A DNA stretch of 19,042 nt from Anaerolineae bacterium (GTDB lineage: Bacteria > Chloroflexota > Anaerolineae > JAAYZQ01), in assembly GCA_016926595.1 (NCBI GenBank), contig JAFGOG010000527.1:1-19042 (forward strand), read 5' to 3'. Below, in pieces: positions 11,986-18,715 of this stretch. Positions within the stretch are counted from its first letter, which is position 1. Each line of letters begins with the position of its first letter. Made by a program: the position numbers and the translations under genes. The notes beneath the pieces were generated by a model. The model was not told the origin of the DNA, searched no databases, and saw nothing but the letters and a program-made list of their open reading frames with translations.

Positions 11986-13701
11986 GTGAGTGACATCATG
12001 ACGGATAAGGAAGAAGCAGTCGCCGAAGTCGCAACCGGCGAGCCCGTCGACTTTATCCGCAAGGCGGTCGCCGAGGACCTCCGCAGCGGCAGATTTCAGT
12101 ATGTGCGTACCCGCTTTCCCCCGGAGCCTAACGGCTATCTGCACATCGGCCACGCCAAAGCCATCTGCATCACCTATGGCATCGCCGAGGATTTCGGCGG
12201 CCAGTATACGCTGCGCTTTGACGACACCAACCCTGCCAAAGAGGAACAGGAATATGTCGACGCCATCATGAACGACATCCGCTGGCTGGGTTTTGACTGG
12301 GAAGACCGGCTCTACTTTGCATCTGGTTATTTCGAGCAGTTGTACAACTGGGCAGTGCAGTTGATCAATGCCGGCAAGGCCTATGTCGACGACCTGAGCG
12401 CCGACGAAATCCGGGAATATCGCGGCACCCTGACTGAGCCGGGCCGAGACAGCCCCTATCGCGGCCGGTCGGTCGAGGAAAACCTGGATCTCTTTGCCCG
12501 GATGCGCGCTGGCGAGTTTCCCAACGGCAGCCGCGTCCTGCGGGCCAAGATCGACATGGCTTCCCCCAATCTCAACCTGCGTGACCCGGTCATGTACCGT
12601 ATCTTGCACGCCAGCCACCACCGCACCGGCGACAAGTGGTGTATCTATCCGATGTACGATTGGGCCCACGGCCAATCCGATTCGATAGAGGGCATCACCC
12701 ACTCTCTGTGCGACCTGGGCTATGAGGATCATCGCCCTCTATATGACTGGTTCCTGGACCAACTGGGCGTCTATCATCCGCGCCAGATAGAGTTTGCCCG
12801 CTTTAACCTCACCTACACTATCCTCAGCAAGCGCTTCCTGCTGCGCATGGTGCAGGGCGGCTATGTCAAGGGTTGGGACGACCCGCGCATGCCAACCCTG
12901 TCGGGCATGCGCCGGCGGGGCTATCCATCCGAAGCCATCCGCGAGTTCTGCAACCGGACCGGCATCGCCAAGAGCCAGAGCGTCGTCGATGTTGCCCTCC
13001 TGGAGTATCACGTCCGCGAGCAGTTGAACCGGACTACTCCAAGGGTCATGGGCGTCCTGCGCCCGGTGCGGCTTGTCATCGACAACTACCCCGAGGGCCA
13101 GGTGGAATGGCTGGAAGCAGTCAATAACCCCGAAGACGAGACGATGGGCACCCGGCAGATCCCCTTTTCGCGCACCCTATACGTAGAGCGCGACGATTTT
13201 CGCGAGGACGCACCGAAGGGGTGGTTCCGCCTAGCTCCCGGCCGTGAAGTGCGGCTGAAGCACGCCTACTATGTCACCTGCACCGGCGTCGTCAAGGACG
13301 AGAGGAGTGGAGAGGTGGTGGAGCTGCATTGCACGTACGATCCGGAGACGCGGGGCGGCGGATCGGCCGACGGGCGCAAGGTCATGGGTACCCTGCACTG
13401 GGTGTCGGCGGCCCACGCCCTCGACGCCGATGTGCGCCTCTACGACCGTCTCTTTGTCAAAGCCGATCCGAGCGATGTGGACGAGGGCTCTGATTTCCTG
13501 TCCAATCTGAACCCGAACTCGCTGGAGGTTTTAACAGGGTGCAAGGTCGAGCAAAGCCTAGCCAACGCCGTTCCCGGCAGCCGCTGCCAATTCCTGAGAA
13601 ACGGCTACTTTTGCGTCGATCCAGACTCTGCTCCGGGGTTGCTTGTCTTTAACCGCACGGTCACGCTCAAGGACACATGGGCCAAGCTGGAGAAAAAGTA
13701 G
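11986..13701 (+). CDS. glnS: Glutaminyl-tRNA synthetase
   Basis: This class I synthetase charges tRNA-Gln with glutamine and ATP in the cytoplasm. The 571 residues compare with 554 in E. coli GlnRS. Class I signatures are HIGH at 53-56 ([12 protein letters not shown]) and the KMSKS-loop equivalent LSKR at 280-283. The segment with [12 protein letters not shown], followed by [12 protein letters not shown] and then [19 protein letters not shown], separates GlnRS from GluRS. The beta-barrel anticodon-binding C-terminal part appears complete. GTG 11986 has GAGGAG 6-7 nt upstream. An in-frame ATG at 11998 lacks a comparable site. The gene is monocistronic by appearance, has its own promoter, and is followed 58 bp later by tRNA-Gln(CUG). 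Direct GlnRS charging is patchy among bacteria, many using GatCAB instead. Confidence 0.96.
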   Translation: MSDIMTDKEEAVAEVATGEPVDFIRKAVAEDLRSGRFQYVRTRFPPEPNGYLHIGHAKAICITYGIAEDFGGQYTLRFDDTNPAKEEQEYVDAIMNDIRWLGFDWEDRLYFASGYFEQLYNWAVQLINAGKAYVDDLSADEIREYRGTLTEPGRDSPYRGRSVEENLDLFARMRAGEFPNGSRVLRAKIDMASPNLNLRDPVMYRILHASHHRTGDKWCIYPMYDWAHGQSDSIEGITHSLCDLGYEDHRPLYDWFLDQLGVYHPRQIEFARFNLTYTILSKRFLLRMVQGGYVKGWDDPRMPTLSGMRRRGYPSEAIREFCNRTGIAKSQSVVDVALLEYHVREQLNRTTPRVMGVLRPVRLVIDNYPEGQVEWLEAVNNPEDETMGTRQIPFSRTLYVERDDFREDAPKGWFRLAPGREVRLKHAYYVTCTGVVKDERSGEVVELHCTYDPETRGGGSADGRKVMGTLHWVSAAHALDADVRLYDRLFVKADPSDVDEGSDFLSNLNPNSLEVLTGCKVEQSLANAVPGSRCQFLRNGYFCVDPDSAPGLLVFNRTVTLKDTWAKLEKK

Positions 13702-13719
13702 CAGCTTGCCTGGATGGAT

Positions 13720-13748
13720 TTGCCAAGGTCAGCGATCTGTGTTAGAAT
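13720..13748 (+). promoter_or_regulatory. Promoter of tRNA-Gln
   Basis: TTGCCA (13720-13725) and TAGAAT (13743-13748, preceded by TGT as a TGn extension) are 17 bp apart. The start site would be about 5 nt before the tRNA 5' end, so the tRNA need not be processed from the glnS message. Confidence 0.6.
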
Positions 13749-13759
13749 ATCGTCGCCGG

Positions 13760-13833
13760 TGGGGGATCGTCTAGCGGTAGGACACATGACTCTGGATCAT
13801 GGCGCCGGGGTTCGAATCCCTGTCCCCCAGCCA
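13760..13833 (+). tRNA. trnQ: tRNA-Gln, anticodon CUG
   Basis: This is a complete 74-nt cloverleaf with encoded CCA (13831-13833). The acceptor TGGGGGA pairs with TCCCCCA and has the weak U1-A72 pair typical of tRNA-Gln; the discriminator is G73. The D stem is GTCT/GGAC. The anticodon stem CATGA/TCATG closes loop CTCTGGA, giving anticodon CTG, which reads CAG. The T arm is CGGGG-TTCGAAT-CCCTG. It lies directly downstream of glnS. Confidence 0.95.
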
Positions 13834-13841
13834 GCAGAAAA

Positions 13842-13871
13842 CAGGCTCCCATCTCAAGAGATGGGAGCCTG
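13842..13871. terminator. Bidirectional terminator between tRNA-Gln and the epimerase gene
   Basis: A perfect 14-bp inverted repeat (13842-13855 with 13858-13871, arms CAGGCTCCCATCTC and its complement) has a very short loop, effectively opening to about 4-6 nt. On the plus side it is followed by CTGTTATTT, on the minus side by TTTTCTG. It can thus end tRNA-Gln from the left and the minus-strand operon from the right. The epimerase stop codon is 3 bp away. Confidence 0.85.
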
Positions 13872-13874
13872 CTG

Positions 13875-14894
13875 TTATTTGAACAGCGGTTTGTTGGCCG
13901 CTACCCACTCGTATAGGCGGCGCACACCCTCCTGCTTGCCGACCTTGGGACGCCAGCCGATCTCCCGTTCGGCCTTGCTTACGTCGGCCACAAAGATGCG
14001 TTGGTCGCCGGGGCGCCAGTCGGCATAGGCCACGTCGATCGGGCGGCCGATGAGTGATTCGAGCATCGGCCCCAGCTCGCTCCATACCGCCAGGACGTTG
14101 TCCGCTCCCCCGCCGACGTTGTAGACCTGCCCAGCGGCAACGTCGATCCGATCCAGGGCTGCCTGATAAAAGTCCAGCAGGTCATCTACCCACAGCACAT
14201 CGCGTACCTGCCGGCCGTCGCCGTAGATGGTGATCGGGCTACCGGTGACGGCGGCGATCAGGAACCAGGCTACCCAACCCTGATCCTCAACGCCGAATTG
14301 TCTCGTGCCATAGATGCAGCTCTGGCGGCAGACTACCGTCGGCAGGCCATAGATCCGCCCATAGTCGTGGACGTACTGGTCGCCGGCGCCCTTGGAACAT
14401 CCATAGGGTGAATGGAAATCCAGCGGTTGGGTTTCGGGGATGCCGCGCGGAAAATCGCGATAGGCATAGCCGGTCGCAGTCGGGATCACGGCCACATCCT
14501 CCATTCCGCCATAGACTTTGTTGGTCGAAGCATAGATCACGATCGGTTTCCGGCCTGACAGCCGGGCGGCTTCCAGGACGTTGAAGGTGCCCAAGGCGTT
14601 GACCTCAAAGTCGTGGCGGGGATCGAGCACCGAGGTGGTGACGGCGACCTGCGAAGCCAGATGGTAGATGATGTCGGCATCGGCCGCCGCTGGGCGCAGG
14701 GTATCAAAATCGCGGATGTCGGCCTGCATCAGCATCCAGCGGTCGCCATGCTCGGCGCGCAGCCAGGCCGCATTCTTTTCGGCGCCCGGCCGCGACAGGT
14801 CGTCGTAGACCAGCACGTCGCGCCCTTGGCTGACCAATCGATGCGTCAGGTTGGCGCCGATGAAACCGGCGCCACCGGTTATCAATGTTTTCAT
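13875..14894 (-). CDS. NAD-dependent sugar epimerase, CDP-paratose/tyvelose 2-epimerase-like
   Basis: This 339-residue short-chain dehydrogenase/reductase of the extended family acts on nucleotide sugars. The Rossmann NAD-binding motif is TGGAGFIG (6-13). Catalytic residues are in STNKVYG (123-129) and the Y164-x3-K168 pair (SPYGCSKGAGDQY). DFHSPYGCSKG followed by VCRQSCIYGTRQFGVEDQGW is characteristic of CDP-tyvelose/CDP-paratose 2-epimerases (RfbE type), which invert C2 of the sugar for surface polysaccharides. UDP- or GDP-sugar substrates remain possible. The start overlaps the NusG-paralog stop (ATGA), with a strong AAGGAGA 5 nt before ATG 14894. It is last in the minus-strand operon and ends at the bidirectional terminator. 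Confidence 0.88.
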   Translation of the reverse strand: MKTLITGGAGFIGANLTHRLVSQGRDVLVYDDLSRPGAEKNAAWLRAEHGDRWMLMQADIRDFDTLRPAAADADIIYHLASQVAVTTSVLDPRHDFEVNALGTFNVLEAARLSGRKPIVIYASTNKVYGGMEDVAVIPTATGYAYRDFPRGIPETQPLDFHSPYGCSKGAGDQYVHDYGRIYGLPTVVCRQSCIYGTRQFGVEDQGWVAWFLIAAVTGSPITIYGDGRQVRDVLWVDDLLDFYQAALDRIDVAAGQVYNVGGGADNVLAVWSELGPMLESLIGRPIDVAYADWRPGDQRIFVADVSKAEREIGWRPKVGKQEGVRRLYEWVAANKPLFK

Positions 14895-15427
14895 TCAATT
14901 CTCCTTTTTTTGTGTTTGACACGGGTTTTGTCGGCAGGGGCGATTTTGACGATCTCGGAGGCGTCGACCTCGACAGGCGTCATGCGACCCAACACATCGA
15001 GCAGGACGCGCACCCGTTCCGCCGCCGATGCGGGCCGGTCGAACACGGCATCCAGATCCTGAAGCGGACCGGAGGCGATCCGTACCGAGTCGCCCGCGTG
15101 GAATTCGCCATAGCCCTCGACTTTTTTTTCGGCCAGCCGGCGCCGGACCAGGTCTACGACTTTGTCGGCAACGATGAGCGGCTGTTCTCCGGCGCTGATG
15201 ATGCGGCGGACGCCAGGCATCCAGGCTACCGATGAATGGGGCATCTGGTCGAAATCGAGGCGGGCAAAAAGGTAGCAGGGAAAGTAGACCATCCAGTCTG
15301 GCCGGTCGCGGCGGCGGACGCTGCGCCGCACAGTAGGCAGATAAGTCGTGACGCCCTGTCCCTGCAGATAGGCATTGACCTGGTGTTCCTTCTTGGGTTT
15401 GGTGTACAGCGCGTACCAGTGTTCCAT
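14891..15427 (-). CDS. NusG paralog (RfaH/UpxY-type antiterminator)
   Basis: This 178-residue protein has a NusG N-terminal domain (about 1-100) opening with EHWYALYTKPKKEHQV, with VYFPCYLFARLDF and PGVRRIISAG. A KOW domain covers about 108-165 (GDSVRIASGPLQDLDAVFD). Housekeeping NusG binds RNA polymerase beta' and modulates pausing and termination. Specialised paralogs (RfaH, LoaP, UpxY) accompany polysaccharide or secondary-metabolite operons and promote their full-length transcription. The direct ATGA coupling to a nucleotide-sugar epimerase fits that class. It is not the core nusG, which normally sits in the secE-nusG-rplK cluster. ATG 15427 follows the MazG stop by 9 bp and has only a weak GCGAG ribosome site. 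Confidence 0.88.
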   Translation of the reverse strand: MEHWYALYTKPKKEHQVNAYLQGQGVTTYLPTVRRSVRRRDRPDWMVYFPCYLFARLDFDQMPHSSVAWMPGVRRIISAGEQPLIVADKVVDLVRRRLAEKKVEGYGEFHAGDSVRIASGPLQDLDAVFDRPASAAERVRVLLDVLGRMTPVEVDASEIVKIAPADKTRVKHKKRRIE

Positions 15428-15436
15428 GCTCGCTGA

Positions 15437-16894
15437 CTAGTCCTCAGAGGGGCGGTTCTTGGCCTGTTCCCACAGCGCATCCTGGTCGGCCAGGGGCAGA
15501 TCGGCCAGCTCCGAGCCCCTGGCGCGGGCGGCCCGCTCCATTTGGGCGTAGCGGCTGGTGAAGCGGTCACAGGCGCCGCGCAGGGCGCTTTCAGCGTCTA
15601 TCTTTAACCAGCGGGCGACGTTGACCAGGGTGAAGAGCAGGTCGCCCATCTCCTGCTCGCGGCGATCGGCGTTCTCGGCGGCGCGCAGCTCGGCGATCTC
15701 TTCGCTCAGCTTGGCCAGCACGCCGCCAAGGTCGGGCCAGTCAAAGCCGACGCGAGCGACCCGATCGCCGATCTCCTGGGCTCGAGCCAAGGCCGGCAGG
15801 GCGGTCGGCACGCCGTCTAGCCGGGAGCGGTATGCTCCGCCTTTCTCGGCCCGCTCGTCAGCCTTGATCGCTTCCCAGTTGTGCAGCACGTCCTGGGTGC
15901 CCTGCACCACCACGTCGCCAAAGACGTGGGGGTGACGGCGCTTAAGCTTGGCGTCGATCTGGCCGATGACGTCGGCAAACTTGAAATCCCCCGCTTCCGT
16001 TGCGATCTGAACGTGTATGGCGATCTGCATCAGGAGGTCGCCCAATTCCTGGCAAATCTCGCCGACGTCGCCAGCGTCGATGGCGGCCAGGACTTCGTAG
16101 GCCTCTTCCAGCAGGTTGTTGCGGAGCGTTTGGTGGGTCTGTTCCCGATCCCATGGGCAGCCGTCGGGAGCGCGCAGGCGAGCGACGGTCTCCTGGAAGG
16201 CGGGCAGGCCGCCTGGGTGGGGCAGGGGCGGCACATAGAGCGTCGTCAGGTGGTCTGGGCTTGAGACTCGATCCAGCTCATAGAGAGGGCAGGTGGTCAA
16301 GGCGCCCCCGGCGGTGCCAGCCGCCCGAACGAGAGTGACCGGATGATGGTCGGGATAGGCGTTCATCAGCGTCAGCTTGACGTCGCTCGCCAGCCGCTGG
16401 CTGTACAACTGTCCGATCAGCGCCGGGCGGTCGGGGTCCAGCGGGGGGTGATGGGCAGCGGCCAGGTCGGTGGCGTCGGCCAACTGCAGGCCGGCCAGCC
16501 CGTCGACGCCGAGCAGGCTGAGCGCCGGTTCGACGAAGCTCAGGCCTTCTACCAGGCGGACGGGCAGGTTTTCCTGCTGGGCGCGGGCCAGGATGCGCTG
16601 GACCGACGACTCGCCGATCATGGGGTGGCCGGGAACGGCATAGATGACACCCTGCGGGCGCCGTCCCAGGGCGACGATCTGTTCGGCTATCGCCTCATAA
16701 ACGCGGCCAAAGTCGGGCAGCGTTTCGTAGAGCTGATCAAAGGTGTGGAGGGTCAGATGGGGCGGCAGGCTGGCCACCGTGGGATGGCGCGCGGTGCGCA
16801 GATAGACCTTGTCCGCCTGGGAAAGCAACTCCCATGCCTCGCGCGTCAGGTGGGCGGGGCTGCCGGGTCCCAAGCCAACGATGGTGATCGTCAT
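15437..16894 (-). CDS. mazG: YabN-type fusion: tetrapyrrole methylase domain plus MazG pyrophosphohydrolase
   Basis: This 485-residue two-part protein is close to the size of B. subtilis YabN (489). Residues 1-220 are a tetrapyrrole (corrin/porphyrin) methylase-like domain with GLGPGSP (7-13) and VPGHPMIGE (88-95). Residues about 235-470 are two tandem MazG units. The first, with CPWDREQTHQTL, EEAYE (263-267) and E283/D286 in ELGDLL, looks fully equipped for Mg-dependent NTP-to-NMP hydrolysis. The second has SEEIAEL (397-403) and EMGDLL (415-420). MazG removes non-canonical NTPs; the methylase-domain substrate in YabN proteins is unknown. The ATG overlaps the upstream MBL stop (ATGA), so translation is probably coupled. 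The ribosome site is weak. Confidence 0.92.
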   Translation of the reverse strand: MTITIVGLGPGSPAHLTREAWELLSQADKVYLRTARHPTVASLPPHLTLHTFDQLYETLPDFGRVYEAIAEQIVALGRRPQGVIYAVPGHPMIGESSVQRILARAQQENLPVRLVEGLSFVEPALSLLGVDGLAGLQLADATDLAAAHHPPLDPDRPALIGQLYSQRLASDVKLTLMNAYPDHHPVTLVRAAGTAGGALTTCPLYELDRVSSPDHLTTLYVPPLPHPGGLPAFQETVARLRAPDGCPWDREQTHQTLRNNLLEEAYEVLAAIDAGDVGEICQELGDLLMQIAIHVQIATEAGDFKFADVIGQIDAKLKRRHPHVFGDVVVQGTQDVLHNWEAIKADERAEKGGAYRSRLDGVPTALPALARAQEIGDRVARVGFDWPDLGGVLAKLSEEIAELRAAENADRREQEMGDLLFTLVNVARWLKIDAESALRGACDRFTSRYAQMERAARARGSELADLPLADQDALWEQAKNRPSED

Positions 16895-17535
16895 CGCCAG
16901 GTCACATCGCCACAGAGGCCGGCCGGGTGATCGGCGGCCAGGAAGCGCTCAAAGTCGGCCCGCTCGGCGCCGACGGTCGTCGGGTCGCCGTGACCAGGAT
17001 AGAGTGTGGTGTCGTCCGGCCAGGAAAAGACCACCTGGCCCAGAGAGATCACGCTGTGGTTCAGCGCCTCTGGCGAGTCGGTATGACCAGGTCCGCCAGG
17101 AAAGATCGCGTCGCCGACAATGGCTCCGCCGCTGAAGCGCAGACAAATGCTGCCGGCGGTGTGGCCCGGCACATGGGCGACGGCGAGCCGACCGCGCCCG
17201 ACCATCACTTCCATACCATCCAACAGAGGCAGGTCACCATCAACGCCAAATGTCTCGGCGTCGGCGGGATGGATGCCTACCGGCGCGCCCGTGGCCTGGC
17301 GGATGGTTTCCAGGGCGCCAACATGATCGGGGTGGGCGTGGGTCAACAGGATGCAACAGACCAGGCTGGCGTCCGGCAGCGACGACAGGATGGTGTCCGC
17401 ATCTTCACCGGGATCGACGATGGCGATCTGGCCGGTCTCCGGGCAGCGCAGCAGGTAGCAGTTCATCGGCCAGGGGCCGACCTGCAGGCGTTGCAGCTCT
17501 AATATCCCGGTACGTGCTTGCTTGCGATTCGTCAA
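16891..17535 (-). CDS. MBL-fold (glyoxalase II-like) metallo-hydrolase
   Basis: This 214-residue protein has the complete dizinc metallo-beta-lactamase ligand set: THAHPDH (H66, H68, D70, H71), H125 in VPGHTAGS, D142 in VGDAIF and H182 in LYPGHGD. The compact size and NCYLL start resemble small YcbL/glyoxalase II-like thioester hydrolases, but substrate cannot be assigned. I chose TTG 17535 because GAGGAG (plus 17543-17548) lies 7 nt upstream. No in-frame ATG has such a site, and a longer reading frame to 17664 would run through the operon's own promoter. It is first in the minus-strand operon and overlaps the MazG fusion by 4 bp. Confidence 0.85.
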   Translation of the reverse strand: MTNRKQARTGILELQRLQVGPWPMNCYLLRCPETGQIAIVDPGEDADTILSSLPDASLVCCILLTHAHPDHVGALETIRQATGAPVGIHPADAETFGVDGDLPLLDGMEVMVGRGRLAVAHVPGHTAGSICLRFSGGAIVGDAIFPGGPGHTDSPEALNHSVISLGQVVFSWPDDTTLYPGHGDPTTVGAERADFERFLAADHPAGLCGDVTWR

Positions 17536-17574
17536 TGCCGATCTCCTCAAGGGTTTATGGTCATAGCCGGCCGT

Positions 17575-17584
17575 AGTATACCAC
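17575..17584 (-). promoter_or_regulatory. Extended -10 promoter of the MBL-MazG-NusG-epimerase operon
   Basis: Read on the minus strand, GTGGTATACT contains a TATACT -10 (plus 17575-17580) and a TGG extension. The -35 at the 17-bp position (TTCGCG) is poor. The start site would be near 17568, about 33 nt before TTG 17535. The same ten bases form the -10 region of the glnS promoter at 11906-11915. Confidence 0.55.
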
Positions 17585-17617
17585 AAAACTCCAGGTACGC
17601 GAAGACAAACTGAATCT

Positions 17618-17646
17618 TTGACAAATCGGCCTTTCTCGGTTATACT
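17618..17646 (+). promoter_or_regulatory. Promoter of the tRNA-Ala pair
   Basis: TTGACA (17618-17623) and TATACT (17641-17646) are 17 bp apart. Transcription would begin about 14 nt upstream of the first tRNA. It is divergent from the MBL operon promoter about 35 bp away. Confidence 0.8.
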
Positions 17647-17666
17647 GCAGCAGCATTTTGGCATGG

Positions 17667-17742
17667 GGGGCTGTAGCTCAGCTGGGAGAGCGCATCAATC
17701 GCACTGATGAGGCCAGGGGTTCGAATCCCCTCAGCTCCACCA
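17667..17742 (+). tRNA. trnA: tRNA-Ala, anticodon CGC
   Basis: This is a 76-nt cloverleaf with encoded CCA. The acceptor GGGGCTG/CAGCTCC contains the G3-U70 wobble that defines alanine identity, with discriminator A73. The D stem is GCTC/GAGC. The anticodon stem CATCA/TGATG has loop ATCGCAC, giving anticodon CGC for codon GCG. The T arm is AGGGG-TTCGAAT-CCCCT. It is first of two tandem alanine tRNAs. Confidence 0.95.
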
Positions 17743-17767
17743 GCAGCTTCTTAAAAGGATCATCCGT

Positions 17768-17843
17768 GGGCCCGTGGCGAAGCTGGGATCGCGCTTGAAT
17801 GGCATTCAAGAGGCCGAGGGTTCAAGTCCCTCCGGGTCCACCA
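17768..17843 (+). tRNA. trnA: tRNA-Ala, anticodon GGC
   Basis: This is a 76-nt cloverleaf with encoded CCA, 25 nt after the previous tRNA. The acceptor GGGCCCG/CGGGTCC again has G3-U70 and A73. The D stem is GCGA/TCGC. The anticodon stem CTTGA/TCAAG has loop ATGGCAT, giving anticodon GGC for GCC/GCU. The T arm is GAGGG-TTCAAGT-CCCTC. No promoter is seen in the gap, so it is probably cotranscribed with the CGC gene. Confidence 0.94.
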
Positions 17844-17855
17844 CGGGGTTTGGGC

Positions 17856-17886
17856 AAACCCCCTTCGTCCTGGACGAAGGGGGTTT
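17856..17886 (+). terminator. Strong hairpin terminator/attenuator after the tRNA-Ala pair
   Basis: A perfect 14-bp stem, AAACCCCCTTCGTC (17856-17869) and its complement (17873-17886), has a 3-nt loop. The T-run is only TTT, inside the stem. It begins 13 nt after the tRNA CCA and ends 19 nt before the next ATG, leaving no room for a separate promoter. It may therefore be a leaky terminator or processing signal. Confidence 0.75.
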
Positions 17887-17905
17887 ACTGTGTCAGGAGG
17901 GAAGG

Positions 17906-18715
17906 ATGCCGACCAGGTCCGAAGCGTATCACGACTACGAGGCGCCGGCCTACGACGCCAAGTATGACGGAATCCCATTCTACGGCAAGGTTTACGAGCC
18001 GGTGACGTGGGACAACATCCGCCGCTTCCTGCCTCCGCTGCCGGCGCAGGTGCTCGATGCCGGGGGCGGCACCGGCCGCTGGACGGTTGTGCTGGCCAAG
18101 ATGGGCTATGAGGTGACCCTGACCGACATCTCACAGGGGATGCTGGACGTGGCACGGGGCAAGATCGAGGCGGCCGGGCTGAGCGACCGGGTGACGATCA
18201 TGCGCCAGGACATTCGTGACATGAGCGCCCTGGGGGCGGACAGCTTTGACCTAGTGCTGGCCGAAGGCGACCCGGTCGGCTATTGTGAGGATCACGCCGC
18301 GGCGATCGGCGAGCTGGCCCGTGTGGCCAAGGTGGGGGCGCACGTGATCGTCTCGGTAGACAGCCGCGTGGCTGCTCTTTTCAACCTGAGCGAGCTCGAT
18401 TTCGACGCCGCCGAGGCGCTGCTGCGCACCGGGCAGATGAAGTGGCGTGTGGCGGACGAGGCGCTTGCCTACCCGATCCACGCGTTTACGATTCCAGAGC
18501 TGGCCGGTCTGTTCGAGGCCAACGGCCTGAGGGTGGCGCGAGTGCTGGGCAAGCCGGTGTTCTTGAATCGGCTGCGGCCCGAGGCGCGCGACAAGATCCT
18601 GGCCGACGAGGAGCTGACCCGGCGCCTGGTGGAGCTGGAGTGCCGCTATGGCGACGATCCCGGCTGGGCCGGATCGGGCGGGCACATAGAGGTCACAGGA
18701 GTAAAGGTATGGTAG
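17906..18715 (+). CDS. Class I SAM-dependent methyltransferase
   Basis: This 269-residue protein has a canonical SAM-binding motif I, VLDAGGGTG (49-57), the acidic strand-2 end D74 in LTDIS, a motif II-like RQDIRDMS and a motif IV segment FDLVLAEGDPVGY. It matches the Methyltransf_11/25-type small-molecule methyltransferase fold; the substrate is unknown. ATG 17906 is supported by AGGAGG (17895-17900) at 5-nt spacing. The reading frame is open back into the tRNA, but that extension crosses the hairpin at 17856-17886 and is rejected. It overlaps the next gene by 7 bp, implying a two-gene unit with the hydrolase, and it appears to depend on read-through from the tRNA promoter. Confidence 0.88.
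   Translation: MPTRSEAYHDYEAPAYDAKYDGIPFYGKVYEPVTWDNIRRFLPPLPAQVLDAGGGTGRWTVVLAKMGYEVTLTDISQGMLDVARGKIEAAGLSDRVTIMRQDIRDMSALGADSFDLVLAEGDPVGYCEDHAAAIGELARVAKVGAHVIVSVDSRVAALFNLSELDFDAAEALLRTGQMKWRVADEALAYPIHAFTIPELAGLFEANGLRVARVLGKPVFLNRLRPEARDKILADEELTRRLVELECRYGDDPGWAGSGGHIEVTGVKVW

Noticed and set aside
14904..14911. A7 run near the 3' end of the NusG paralog, a possible slippage site.
   Set aside because: The run adjoins and forms part of the epimerase Shine-Dalgarno. The frame ends normally 5 codons later, no useful product arises from a shift, and no stimulatory structure is seen.
17536..17664. In-frame upstream extension of the MBL gene to an ATG at 17664.
   Set aside because: It would cross the operon promoter and the divergent tRNA promoter. 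TTG 17535 has a GAGGAG at ideal spacing.
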